Of a DNA stretch of 64,000 bases, positions 10,827 through 21,621 are shown piece after piece. Source of the DNA: Tetragonia tetragonoides (taxonomy: Eukaryota; Streptophyta; Magnoliopsida; Caryophyllales; Aizoaceae). Made by a program: the position numbers and the translations under genes. A model generated the notes under the pieces. It ran no database searches, had not been told where the DNA came from, and worked only from the letters and a program-made list of their open reading frames with translations. Each line of letters starts with the position of its first letter. Positions within the stretch are counted from its first letter, which is position 1. The stretch lies in assembly GCA_038025085.1 (NCBI GenBank), contig CM076147.1:3825501-3889500 (forward strand). Reading direction: 5' to 3'.

Positions 10827-11277
10827 TTTAATCTTGCATTATGATTTTCAAGTGAACTCCCTGTGTTCTTGAAGCTCTAAAATTGAACTTCTTGTTCAAT
10901 TAATGATTTGGGTAAGTTTTCTTCTTTCTTTCTTTTTTCTCATCTTTTCTTGCATTTTTATGAAATTGTTCATGTTGGTATGTACAGTATTGATTGAATG
11001 TGCATTACCATGTGTTAAATTACAAATTTTCACTCATTAGTTAACACGATTATTAATTAAATATAAATCCAAAATTTCCACTCATTAGTTAACGCGATTA
11101 TTAATTAAAATAACAAAAAAAAAAAAAAAAAACTCGCACCACCGTTTTATCATGCAAAAAAGACTTAAGGTCCCCTTAAAAAAACAAAAAACAAAAAACA
11201 AGAAGAAAGACTTAAATGTCCCTAAAAAAAAAGAAAAAAAGGAAGAAAAGGGTTAAGGTCAGCTTGTTTTTGTAATT

Positions 11278-11366
11278 CAGTGGTCAAATACAATATTGAG
11301 TGCTGGCCCTGTTTTAGCAAGAAAACCAGTGCGGTGACCCCGGTGAACGAACAGCCGGACGCTTAA
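11278..11366 (+). pseudogene. Microprotein copy 3, lacking promoter and N-terminal half
   Basis: The sequence jumps from the promoter-side motif GTAATTCAGT straight to CAAATACAATATTGAG, so TATA box, leader, start codon and membrane span are gone. The tail from Asn33 on (CWPC motif, stop at 11,364-11,366) and the downstream hairpin and donor remain. About 175 bp are missing relative to copy 2. It cannot make the membrane protein. Confidence 0.85.
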
Positions 11367-11540
11367 TTTAATCTTGCATTATGATTTTCAAGTGAACTCC
11401 CTGTGTTCTTGAAGCTCTAAAATTGAACTTCTTGTTCAATTAATGATTTGGGTAAGTTTTTCTTCTTTCTTTTTTTTTTTCTCATCTTTTCTTGCATTTT
11501 TATGAAATTATTCATGTTGGTATGCACAATATTAATTGAA

Positions 11541-12646
11541 CTAGTTTAGTGCCCGTACGATGCACGGATGCCACAAAACTTTTTAATAAAACAAAATACT
11601 ATTCATCTTAAGTACCCAAGTTGGATTTTAGTTTCATTTTCCAACTCAAAAAGAAAATATTAATTACTGAGGTTGTAAATAAATGAGAAGATAAAATATG
11701 GAACTTCTTTTTATTTTAGTAATATTAGACCATTTTTATACGCAAGACCATTCTTACAGAATAAGGAGAGATAGCTCTACAATTTGATATACTCTCAGAT
11801 TGCAGGACAAACCCTGAGTGAAGCAAATTGCAAAAAACCAGCAAAGAATACATTAAAAAGCTATCTCATCCAAAAGGCAGCTAATTGTCATATGTGGTAA
11901 ATAATTGAGCTAGCCTCATGGATAAGCCAATCTCATTTGCCTTTCGCTATTGAAGACCATGAAGACCCGCTGTACAGAGTAGATGCCTGATGTTTGCTGT
12001 AATACCTGTTACATATAGAGCCCTCTTCCATCTTGGGCAGTTTCTACTTCTTTGAGCAGACTCATCAGATTAGATTTTTACAGGGCAGCTAGCTTCCAGC
12101 CATAACAGAACAGTAGTTTGTCTGGCTTAGTTACACAACAACAAAACCAAAAACGAAAACCAGCTTTTTCCCACTCTCAAGTTCATCATGAGAGAACTCA
12201 CAATCAACATTGCTCAGATTAACGCCAATATTCTCAATCTATCTCTTGTTTACAGTTTTCATTCCCTGGTAATAAAGCTATTCACTAAATAAAAGGAGAG
12301 AAAATCTACTCGTAATTCGTAACAGAATATCATTATTTTTGGTCAACCATTGTGATTCATCAAAGGAAAGATTACCCAAACCCAAACCCTTTGCATTAGC
12401 AATTGAAATGAATCTATTAGAAAACAATCAAAATTTGGCTACTGAACAACCATATGCACAGGAAAAGGGCGACGGGGCAAAGAAAAAGGGGAAACCATTT
12501 CCAAAGTAAAAAAAAAAAATGATTCAAGATTAGGAAAAGGAAGAGTGATTAGACAATTAGAATCAAGAGGAGAAAACAACATACACAGGAATAGAAAGAA
12601 CGGACCAGCGGTTTCTGTTTTAGTAATTGTTATAGATAATTATAGA
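11541..12646 (-). mobile_element. Complete non-autonomous Helitron, 1,106 bp
   Basis: On the minus strand it starts with TCTATAATTATC and ends with a CCGTGCATCGTACGGG hairpin and CTAG. It sits between A (11,540) and T (12,647), the usual Helitron target. The flanks rejoin as ATTAATTGAA|TGTATATTACC, matching the uninterrupted ATTGATTGAATGTACATTACC in the sister units at about 10,284 and 10,990, so the boundaries are supported by an empty site. No Rep/helicase ORF is present. Confidence 0.9.
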
Positions 12647-15600
12647 TGTATATTACCATGTGTTAAATTACACATTTTTTTAATGTTTTCTTGGGTTTCT
12701 GTTAATGCTTGTTCAATTTGGTTTAGTGCACATTTCTACTGTTATATTGGTATACAATGATGATGAATGTTTTCAATTACAATGTGTTCTTGTCAGTTTC
12801 ATAATCTTCCAGTCACTCACAATGCTTCTTTTTTTTTTCGTTCTGGGAATTTTGTATTGCAGAATTTGCCTTCTTGTTCTTTCTTTCTAACTATTGTTAT
12901 GGAGCACTGCTAGTGTGGATAAAAATCTTGGGTATGTTTTTTTTTTTTTTTGGTATGAAAGAATTTATCTTTAAGCATTTTTATGAAATTCATCATGTTG
13001 GTATGATGGTATTTGTGTCTTTGTTGAATTATCTCCATTGTTGTACTATATTTTTAAGTCCTTGTGTTTCTGTAATTTATGGTCTTTGTAATTTGGGGGT
13101 GCTTTTAAATCAGCAGAAACTAGTGTAGATCCATTTAGCAATGTGCCAAATAGAGAATTCAGACTAAACTGGGGAAATCAATTTTTTTGGATGAATGTGA
13201 TGTGATATTGTGCTCTGTGTAATTGCTTGATTGGGGAATTTCAAGTTGGTATGATTCAAGGTTAATGTGATAGCACATTCCTTCAACCTCAGACTTTTTT
13301 CAGTTACCTTTTTTAATTTTATTTTATACATTGCCAACTACTCAGAGGGGCTCACATTCTGCTTTGGACACTTGAAAGCGACATGCATACTAATGTTGTG
13401 AAGTTCATCCAATGATCTCCCAGACCCAAAACATACACACCCAAATAGTGAAAATGAAATGAAAACACATCTTTGATTGGCTGTGCAAACAGTTTGTCAT
13501 AATCTGGTCAACAATATCTGCTACCCTCTTTCGACGTCATTCTATCTTAAAAGTTGCTGTTCTTTTACTGCCTGTGAACTTGCAGAATTGCAACGTCTAT
13601 GTCATGGCTTTCCCAAGAGTTTGATGCTTACTAAAAGACTAATATGCTGACTTAATCTCTTTTCATAGGTTCATTTTGTAATGCTCTCCGATGACACATG
13701 CAGATATGCAGTACTGGCATACTATGCTTCTGCAGAATGTTGCAGGTACTTCCCAATAATTTACAAAAATGACAATTTCATAAAGACAGTGAGGAAGGGG
13801 ATGCCCTGAAGAGCACCAAACATCTTTTTGTAAGCGTTTTCCTGTTCTCTTTGGGTTATTGGCTTGCTTATCTTTCTTTGAAGGCAGTAGACTGAATTTG
13901 TGCTACAAGAAAATGTCTTTGATTATGCAACTGAGTGCATATATGCCTTGTCCTAATTTGAGTGAAACTGTGTTTTATTTTATTTATTATTTTTTTTTAT
14001 CTGCTAGCTATTCAAGTATATTTAGAGTTAGCTATGGTATAAGCTTATTCTTGAATTTTATATGATATACTTGCCGCGAAGCTTTGGCATTTTTCTATGT
14101 TAATAAAACTAAAAATAAAATTTGTTTGGTGAGTTTTGTTGTATTGTCATCTGAGTACTATTAACGTTGTTGCAGACATGATGCATACTCTCGTGCCTTG
14201 CAGCTTGATTCATCAAGTAATTCCACTAAACAAACTTGATTGTCATCGACTCTCATATGGGAAATTTTGGAATAATCAGTTGCTTTCTCTTTCAATTTCA
14301 CATTTGGTAGGTACCCCCTTTCTTGGAGATGTGCCTCTTTATTGAACTTGTCTTGTTAAATGTCTGTATTGGTTGTTGTCTATGTTGGATGCTTTACTCT
14401 TATCTGAAAGCTGTTAGTATTTTTGTTTAGTTGGACTTGGATTATAATTTGCTAGATACAATTATTCTTTTAACTAAGATGTTGTTGTGAATTTGGCATG
14501 TGAAAAGGGGAATTTATTGAGTGGAGATTTGGGAATATAAATGATATAGTGAAGTAAACTGTTTGAGAATGTTCAGATTTTTCTTCCTCATTTAGATTAG
14601 TCAAATATCCTACTTGTTTTAAGTTCTTTCCCACTGTGCATTTAAGACTCTGCTGTTGAGCGTGCTTGCTTTAGAGAGGCTTTCAAGGTCATGCATTAAG
14701 TGATGACGTGTAACTAGGAGGTACTACAAGACATTCAGATCAGTATTTGTATGTTTATCTTGTTTAATAATTTACTGAAGTTCATCCATTCATTTCATGA
14801 GGTGATGCCCGATGATCTTAAGCAATGGTGTCATGGATTCCATGGTCCAGCGATCTACCCTCTTTCGTCATCATTCTATCTTACAAATTGCTGTTCTTTT
14901 ACTGCCTTTGAACTTGCAGGATTGCAACCTCTATATCATGGTGTTCCCCAGAGTTTGATGCTAAAAGACTAATTATGCTGACTTAATTTCTATTGGCGGG
15001 TTCATTTTGTGATGTTCTCCAATACATGGTTGAGTAGAAGCCTTGCAGGTATTCCCCATTCTTTTGATTAGCTTTCGTACTGTATTCAGTATTGAATACT
15101 TGTTTTCTAGTTCAGGCACTGCAAGTATTATGTATTCATGTGCACTGGTGCCTTTTAATAACAAGCCTAATTATTTATAAAAATAAGTCCCTTTTGCATT
15201 TGGAAAGTGATTATTCCCCCCCCCCCCCCCCTTTTGTTTCATTTCTTGAGCCAGTGAGCAGGATCATGAATAAGTTATTGGAATGGGGTATTACAAGCAC
15301 CGAGGGCCTGTATGCAAAAAAGAGTTGAAGTGCATCATATTCATAGGTGATGCTTATTTGTTGTGGGTTTCGTTCTTTGGATTCATAGAATTAGTATTCT
15401 TTCAAATATCTTTATATGCGAGTGATATGCATTTTGGATTGAAAACAAAATTGACTGCAGATTGTTATTACAATAACTGTGTTTTGCGTTTTCGGTCTAG
15501 CCTTGTCTTTCTTTCTCTCTCTTGTTTTCTCCCTTGAAGCATTTCAATTGTTTTCATTTGACCTCATTCTTTGTTAATTTCCTTCTAATATGATATTCTG

Positions 15601-16200
15601 TTTTCTGGTTTTCCTTGCAGGTTTCATGTTTACGAATGGTCCAGCTGTTAAACTTTAGACTCAGTTGTCAAATAATGAATTGCTTAGACTCAGTTGTCAT
15701 CATATAACAGTTTGATAGGTTTATGTAGTCTTGTTAACGCCTTCGTATAGGGGGTAGCATCTTGTTCTTTTTCTGAATTTACCTTTTCTATTTCAGCAGC
15801 TCCACTTGAAGTAATTGAATCAGGATTATGCTTCATAGTTTATTGCTCAAGTTTGTGAATTTCATGCCTAATAGCCTCAATTTAATTCAACAATATTCAC
15901 TGCTTTTAGTGCATTAGTTGAATTTTAGTTGTCATACTTCATGTACTTACAGTCCTTTGGGATTGTCTCTTCTTCTGAAATTTTACTTACAAACCATATA
16001 TCAGAATTTCATCAACAAAGATAACTTACAAAAAATCGGAAAATCATCAACAAACATATTATAATTGAGCTTGCTTCTTACAAATTTATGATGGTAGCTG
16101 AATCCTGTTAAATCTGCAACTTTTCTGAGCAGAAGTCCTATACTTAGCATTCCTGAGCATAAGTCCATACAGAAGACAAATAAGTCCATACTCCTAAAAT
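12647..16200 (+). other. Segment A downstream region: intron-like DNA with exon-like islands
   Basis: This stretch is T-rich on the plus strand with repeated TTATGAAATT, TCATGTTGGTATG and TTGTGTCTTTGTTGAAT modules, like plant introns. It is related throughout to 50,220-53,650. Exon-like islands bounded by AG and GT include 13,669-13,745 and one near 15,250-15,345. The block at about 13,490-13,700 is repeated at 14,800-15,030. The island near 15,250 has lost its open frame compared with segment B. A run of 16 C lies at 15,216-15,231. No complete gene is recognised. Confidence 0.55.
13669..13745 (+). other. Exon-like island A (77 nt, one open frame)
   Basis: The island follows TTTCATAG and precedes GTACTT. 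One frame is open for 25 codons plus two bases (VHFVMLSDDTCRYAVLAYY...). The segment B counterpart (52,229-52,302) is 74 nt, with the same phase, the same open frame and a 3-nt length difference. That is what coding constraint would leave, but no protein family is recognised. Confidence 0.4.
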
Positions 16201-16284
16201 TCATGTTAAACACCCCGAAGGAACCAATGAATCGGGCGAGTGTTCACGCGCCAACTCTTCCTTCACCACCAACTCGAGAACAAA

Positions 16285-16480
16285 TATCGTGAATGGATTG
16301 ATATGCTTCTATCGACGAGACCATTCTAAGGTATGCATTACCGTCTATAACCTTTCAACTAGTGAAAATCTGTGTTTGCCTTCTCCTCCAACACGTAGTT
16401 ATGTCGCCCGTGAGAGGAGATTCCACTTGGGTTTCGATCCCATTAACAAGCTATATATGCCAAAGTTTCCTCAACAAAGG
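16285..16480 (+). pseudogene. F-box-associated domain fragment
   Basis: The translated piece has NGLICFY, then YNLSTSENLCLPSPPTR and RFHLGFDPINKLY, the signature order of the F-box-associated domain in plant F-box proteins (substrate side of SCF ubiquitin ligases). Only about 65 residues are present; the F-box itself and the C-terminal part are absent, so this is a gene fragment. Confidence 0.7.
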
Positions 16481-16707
16481 CAGTTTTGTATTACGAAGTG
16501 TTATCCAATCCCTTGTTGGGGTCTTCTTGCCCTGCAGTAATACAATTTGATTTCGTTGCCAACGAAATGCATTGTGACTTCTCTTTCTTTCTCCCTCTTC
16601 TTTTTTCCCTTTGAAGCATTTCAATTGTTGAGTGAAAACCGGAACATCGCAGCAAGAAAATTAGTAGACTAAATTGCACAAAAGCAATGACATTGTGAGA
16701 TTCATAC

Positions 16708-16756
16708 CTTTTGCCTGACATAGGGCATAAATGCCTTGATAATGACCAGGGGTATG
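16708..16756 (-). pseudogene. H+-ATPase exon, 3' part left of the copia insertion
   Basis: Encodes the continuation after GWGWAGVIWLFN: PLVIIKAFMPYVRQK, followed by a GTATG donor. In the family this corresponds to the segment leading out of the last membrane span. It lies directly against the copia target duplication (16,752-16,756). Confidence 0.75.
16752..16756. repeat. Copia target site duplication, left copy
   Basis: GTATG here is repeated at 22,418-22,422 on the other side of the element. Confidence 0.95.
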
Positions 16757-17552
16757 TGTTGGGGAAAGCACACAAATACACAAGCGGAAGCAACAAAGAC
16801 TTTTTCCCCGGTTGTGATGCAAATATGAGCAATAACCAATTCAAGCAACCAAACAATATTGAACCAAAATGACAGCAGCAAATGGAACTATAAATCAGCC
16901 CAAAAACAGTAAATAAACAAGGAGACGCAAGGATTTACGTGGAAACCCCGATGTGGGGAAAAAACCACGGGACCGTTAACAAACGGTGCCAAAACCTCCA
17001 CTAATCAACAAATTAACAAGTGGGTACAACAATAGTTCTTCCCTAGATCAACTAGAGGTATTCACAATCATCAAGGATCAACCTTGGCACAACAAGTCTC
17101 CCAAATCATCACCCAAAAAGAGTGGAAATACAATTTCGTACAAAATAAGAGCTGAATTTAGAAAACTGACTTAGAGAGCTCCAAATGAAATTCTGACCGT
17201 TGGATTTGAAGAGGGGGATGTCAGGAACAACGTGCTAAAATCTCGCGACGATCGGAGTTCGTTTGGTCGTCGATCGGGGCGGATTTCTGGGCTGCCAGCA
17301 CCAAAATTCGTGGGTGGCTCCTCTTCTCTCTCTCCTCTTCTCTTCTAGACTTTTCTCCTGAATTTTTGAGTGTCTAGGCTTTCTCTCTCTTGCACTCAGC
17401 CCTTCTAACCTTTTGGCTTATAAGGGAAGCCACTTGTGAGTGAATATACGAAATTGCCCTTCACTTAAACATCATATGGATAACCCATATGGTAAGCAAA
17501 TATATCCCAAATTAATTGGGTTCTTCCTCCATGTAGGAGGGATACTCCAACA
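16757..17552 (-). repeat. Copia 3' LTR (796 bp)
   Basis: Begins TGTTGGGG and ends CTCCAACA on the plus strand. It has the same length as the partner LTR, and they share an identical 62-codon chance ORF. Confidence 0.95.
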
Positions 17553-17568
17553 AATCTCCCCCTCACTC
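17553..17568 (-). promoter_or_regulatory. Copia polypurine tract
   Basis: On the minus strand GAGTGAGGGGGAGATT abuts the 3' LTR. It primes plus-strand DNA synthesis in this family. Confidence 0.85.
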
Positions 17569-20500
17569 CTACATGGGGGGCTCGACCAAGCCCGCAATCT
17601 TTCTACAAACAAGAAGTTTCTCCTTAGGCAAGGCCTTCGTCAACATGTCCGATCCGTTGAGATCGGTGTGAATCTTCACAAGCTCAAATGACTTGTCTTC
17701 TACCGCTTCTCGAATCCAATGATACCTCCTCCGTATGTGTTTGGTTCGGGAATGGTAGGCTGCATTCTTGGCAAGGTGGATGGCACTTTGACTATCACAA
17801 TAAAGAGGGTACTTGTCTTGTTTCAAACCCAACTCCTCTAGAAAATCTCTCATCCAAATAAACTCCTTGCCAGCTTCAACCGCTGCCATATACTCAGATT
17901 CTGTGGTAGACAGAGCAACACACTTTTGCAATTTTGATTGCCATGAAACAGCTCCCCCTGCAATTGTCATCAAGTATCCGGAGGTAGACTTACTAGCATC
18001 AATATCACCCGACAAATCAGCATCTGTGTAGCCATCTAACACAGGTTGTCCGGGACCAAAGCATAAACACACTCTAGAAGTACCTCTGAGATACCGCATG
18101 ATCCACTTTACTGCTGCCCAATGCTCCTTACCAGGATTAGACATGAACCTGCTAACAACCCCAATGGCATGTGCAATGTCTGGCCTAGTGCATACCATGG
18201 CATACATCAAACTCCCCACGGCGGATGCATAAGGCACCGTCATCATCTCTTTCTTGTCATTCTCACTTGTAGGACACTGGCTGGAGCTTAGCTTCATGTG
18301 ACCTGCAAGTGGCGAGCTCACGGGTTTAGCTTTGTCCATCTTGAACCTCTCTAGCAGCTTCTGGATGTAACTCTCTTGTGATAGCCATATCTTCTTGTTC
18401 TTCCTATCACGAGAGATACGCATGCCCAAAATTTGCTTTGCAGGGCCAAGGTCCTTCATTGCAAAGGACTTGCTCAAGGCACTCTTCAGGTTGGCAATCT
18501 TCTCCTTATCCTGTCCAACAATCAACATGTCATCCACATAAAGTAAGAGAATGAGAAAATCACCTCCGGCGTAATGCTTCACAAACACACATGAATCTGC
18601 ATGTGTCTTGTGGAAACTGTGGTCTTTCATGAAAGACTCAAACTTCTTGTACCATTGTCGAGGTGCTTGTTTCAAGCCATATAAACTCTTTTTCAAACGG
18701 CATACAAGCTTCTCACTTCCCTTCTCTTGGAAACCTTCTGGTTGCTCCATGTAGATTTCCTCCTCTAAGTCACCATGGAGGAAAGCAGTCTTCACATCAA
18801 GTTGTTCCAACTCCAAATCCATGCTAGCAGCTAAGCCAAGAACAACTCTAACAGAAGACATCTTTACAACTGGAGAGAAAATCTCTTCAAAGTCTATGCC
18901 TTTCTTTTGACCTGAGCCTTTCACCACCAAACGTGCCTTGTACCTAGGTGGTGAACCATCTTCTCCAGTTTTCAGTCTGTACACCCATTTGTTCTTGAGT
19001 GCTCTCTTGCCCTTAGGCAACTCCACTAAGTCATATGTGTGGTTCTCATGCAAGGATTTCATCTCATCTTGCATGGCATTATACCACTCCTTGCAGTGCT
19101 CATGTGACATAGCCTCCTCGTAGCTTTCAGGTTCTCCCCCGTCGGTCATCAACACATACTCATCTGCTGGATATTTAGAGGTAGGCTGTCTCTCTCTGGT
19201 GGATCTTCTCAACTGTGGTTCTGGTTGTACATGGGGTTCTTCTTCATGTGTATGATCTGGTGGTGGCTGAACATCATCACCATCATCACTGTTATGATCA
19301 TCATTGCCATCTTCCTGTTGTTCTCCCCCTTGAACTCTAGGAGTTACTTCAGGAAATATTGGATCTGAGTTGGCGCTGTCACTAGGAGAAGGCTCTGGTT
19401 GTTTCTTCTTCTCACAATCTGCAAAGGTTTTGTCTTCAAAGAACACTACATCTCTGCTTCTAATCACTTTCCTGCTAACTGGATTCCACAATCTGTACCC
19501 AAACTCATCCTCTGAGTACCCTAGGAAGATGCATGGCTTTGTCTTGCTATCAAGCTTGGACCTCTCATCTCTGGGAATATGAACATATGCAAGGCACCCA
19601 AAGACTCTCAGGTGGCTGAATGATACCTCTTTACCAGTCCATACTCTCTGCGGAACATCTCCATTAAGAGGAACTGAAGGTGACCGGTTGATGAGGTACA
19701 CTGCTGTAAACATTGCCTCGGCCCAAAAAATCCTAGGCAGCTTCGCATGAGAGAGCATACATCGAATTCTTTCTTCAATTGTTCTGTTCATTCTCTCTGC
19801 AAGTCCATTCAGCTGAGGTGTCTTGGGAACTGTCTTCTCAAGCCTGATGCCCTGTACTTTGCAATACTCTTCAAATGGACCCCTGTACTCTCCACCATTG
19901 TCAGCTCTAACACACTTGAGCTTCCGGCCTGTTTCTCTCTCAACTCTGGCCTGGAACTGCTTGAAAAACTGTAGTACCTGGTCTTTGGTTTTCAACACAA
20001 AAGCCCACAGTTTTCTAGAATAATCATCAATAAAAGTAACAAAATAAAGTGCACCGCTATGTGACTTAGTATCCATAGAACATACATCAGTGTGAACAAG
20101 ATCTAATGCATGTTTTCTTCTAGATGGGGGACGAGTATGAAATGCTGCCCTATGTTGTTTTCCAGCTAAACAATCAACACAGGGTTTCAAGGACATACCT
20201 TGAACATCAGGAAGGAGTTGCTTCTTAGCAAGCATTTGCATACCTCTTTCACTCATGTGACCAAGTCTCTTGTGCCATAACTCGCTGGAGGAATCATCAA
20301 CTGCGTGTACTTCTCCTTTGCACAACTTAGCTTGCATCACATACAAGGATCTCTGCTTGCTCCCACGAGCCACAATCAAACTTCCTTTGATAAGCTTGCA
20401 CTTTCCACCACCAAAGTTGCTGGAGTAACCAGCATCATCGAGCAACCCAGGAGATATCAAATTCAGCCGAATGTCTGGAACATGTCGGACATCTCTCAAC

Positions 20501-21579
20501 ACCAAACTGCAACCTGTGGATGTCTCCAAACACACTGTACCCATGCCTACAATCTTGGATGAGCCATCATTCCCCATCTTTACATAGCCAAAGTCACCGC
20601 TGGTGTAAGATGAGAAGTAATCTTGGTGCGAGGTTAGATGAAACGAAGCACCCGTGTCAATCACCCAAGTACAATCATCACTATCTAGATTTAGGCAATG
20701 GTCACCAATAAAAAATAATTCATCACTTGTTGCAATTGCAGTGGTGTTGTTATCTTTCTCTTCTTGTTGTTGCCCGAATGTCTCACCCTTTTCTTTCCTT
20801 TCTCTGGACTTGTCTCTCTTCATTTTCCTGCAATGTTTTTGAATGTGGCCTGGCTTATCACAATAGTGGCAAATGATCTTACCCTTTGATTTTGATCTCC
20901 CCCTGGACTTGTCTCTATGCTGGGGATATCGAGTCTTACTTCTTCCCCTGCTTGATTCTTGTGTCACATTAGCCTCTGGTTGTGTGGAGGAACTCATTTC
21001 CTTCCTTCTAGTTTCTTCATTCAACAAACTAGCTTTGACAATTTCCATTGTCAGCGTGCCCTCTGGTGCGGAGTTGCTAAGTGATACAAATAGAGTGTCC
21101 CAGCTTTCTGGCAATGAGCAAAGTAGTAGCAATGCCTGCAGCTCATCATCTAAATTCATCTTCATTGCAGACAACTTGTTAATCAAACTTTGAAATTCAT
21201 TCAAGTGAACTACTATGCTATCACCATCTTTATATTCCAGTTTCACAAGTTTTCTAATCAATGACGCTTTACTCAAGGCATTCTTCCTTTCATACATGGT
21301 CTCAAGTTTCTTCCAAAGAGTATAAGCATTCGTGTCATTGGCAATATGTTGGAGGACACTCATATCAACAAATTGTCTAATTGTTCCAACGGCTTTACGG
21401 TTCAATATTTTCCACTCACTTTCAACAACACCAGTTGGTATGGTTGCATTTAAAATTGGTTCATACAAATCCTTCACATAAAGGATATCCTCCATTTTAG
21501 TTTTCCACACGGAGTAATTTCCAGAATTCAAACTAATCATTCCGTGCACACCAGATTTTTCATCCATCTTTAACAACAC
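17569..21579 (-). CDS. Copia gag-pol polyprotein, 1,336 aa, intact
   Basis: One frame encodes all parts needed for retrotransposition. Gag lies at about 1-270, with a CCHC knuckle CHYCDKPGHIQKHC at 237-250. The aspartic protease has DTGAS at 308-312. The integrase has its HHCC zinc region at about 436-470 and catalytic Asp498, Asp560 and Glu596. The RT (about 850-1,080) has YVDD at 1,014-1,017. The RNase H (about 1,190-1,320) has STTESEYMA. The order protease-integrase-RT-RNase H defines Ty1/copia. Length fits Tnt1/Tork relatives. There are no stops or shifts, so it may be autonomous. The alternative starts MLLK and MDEK differ by four residues. Confidence 0.97.
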   Translation of the reverse strand: MLLKMDEKSGVHGMISLNSGNYSVWKTKMEDILYVKDLYEPILNATIPTGVVESEWKILNRKAVGTIRQFVDMSVLQHIANDTNAYTLWKKLETMYERKNALSKASLIRKLVKLEYKDGDSIVVHLNEFQSLINKLSAMKMNLDDELQALLLLCSLPESWDTLFVSLSNSAPEGTLTMEIVKASLLNEETRRKEMSSSTQPEANVTQESSRGRSKTRYPQHRDKSRGRSKSKGKIICHYCDKPGHIQKHCRKMKRDKSRERKEKGETFGQQQEEKDNNTTAIATSDELFFIGDHCLNLDSDDCTWVIDTGASFHLTSHQDYFSSYTSGDFGYVKMGNDGSSKIVGMGTVCLETSTGCSLVLRDVRHVPDIRLNLISPGLLDDAGYSSNFGGGKCKLIKGSLIVARGSKQRSLYVMQAKLCKGEVHAVDDSSSELWHKRLGHMSERGMQMLAKKQLLPDVQGMSLKPCVDCLAGKQHRAAFHTRPPSRRKHALDLVHTDVCSMDTKSHSGALYFVTFIDDYSRKLWAFVLKTKDQVLQFFKQFQARVERETGRKLKCVRADNGGEYRGPFEEYCKVQGIRLEKTVPKTPQLNGLAERMNRTIEERIRCMLSHAKLPRIFWAEAMFTAVYLINRSPSVPLNGDVPQRVWTGKEVSFSHLRVFGCLAYVHIPRDERSKLDSKTKPCIFLGYSEDEFGYRLWNPVSRKVIRSRDVVFFEDKTFADCEKKKQPEPSPSDSANSDPIFPEVTPRVQGGEQQEDGNDDHNSDDGDDVQPPPDHTHEEEPHVQPEPQLRRSTRERQPTSKYPADEYVLMTDGGEPESYEEAMSHEHCKEWYNAMQDEMKSLHENHTYDLVELPKGKRALKNKWVYRLKTGEDGSPPRYKARLVVKGSGQKKGIDFEEIFSPVVKMSSVRVVLGLAASMDLELEQLDVKTAFLHGDLEEEIYMEQPEGFQEKGSEKLVCRLKKSLYGLKQAPRQWYKKFESFMKDHSFHKTHADSCVFVKHYAGGDFLILLLYVDDMLIVGQDKEKIANLKSALSKSFAMKDLGPAKQILGMRISRDRKNKKIWLSQESYIQKLLERFKMDKAKPVSSPLAGHMKLSSSQCPTSENDKKEMMTVPYASAVGSLMYAMVCTRPDIAHAIGVVSRFMSNPGKEHWAAVKWIMRYLRGTSRVCLCFGPGQPVLDGYTDADLSGDIDASKSTSGYLMTIAGGAVSWQSKLQKCVALSTTESEYMAAVEAGKEFIWMRDFLEELGLKQDKYPLYCDSQSAIHLAKNAAYHSRTKHIRRRYHWIREAVEDKSFELVKIHTDLNGSDMLTKALPKEKLLVCRKIAGLVEPPM

Positions 21580-21606
21580 AACAAATTCACAATGACTCTA
21601 ACCAAA

Positions 21607-21618
21607 GCTCTGATACCA
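21607..21618 (-). promoter_or_regulatory. Copia primer-binding site (initiator Met tRNA)
   Basis: TGGTATCAGAGC on the minus strand, three bases inside the 5' LTR, is the standard tRNA-iMet complement used to start minus-strand DNA synthesis. Confidence 0.93.
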
Positions 21619-21621
21619 CTA

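Larger units (their letters stand above)
9661..11540 (+). repeat. Three head-to-tail copies of a ~705-bp microprotein gene unit
   Basis: Unit landmarks repeat in order: a CACTCATTAGTTAAC block, an A-rich tract, GACTTAAGGTCCCC, a TATA box, the small ORF, a hairpin and a GGGTAAGT splice donor. The start codons of copies 1 and 2 are 705 bp apart. Copy 3 lacks about 175 bp. The units differ by few substitutions and by A-run length, so the duplication is recent. The third unit is interrupted by a Helitron at 11,541. Confidence 0.9.

Noticed and set aside
15216..15231. Run of 16 C
   Set aside because: Homopolymer in intron-like DNA; no feature supported and length may be inaccurate.
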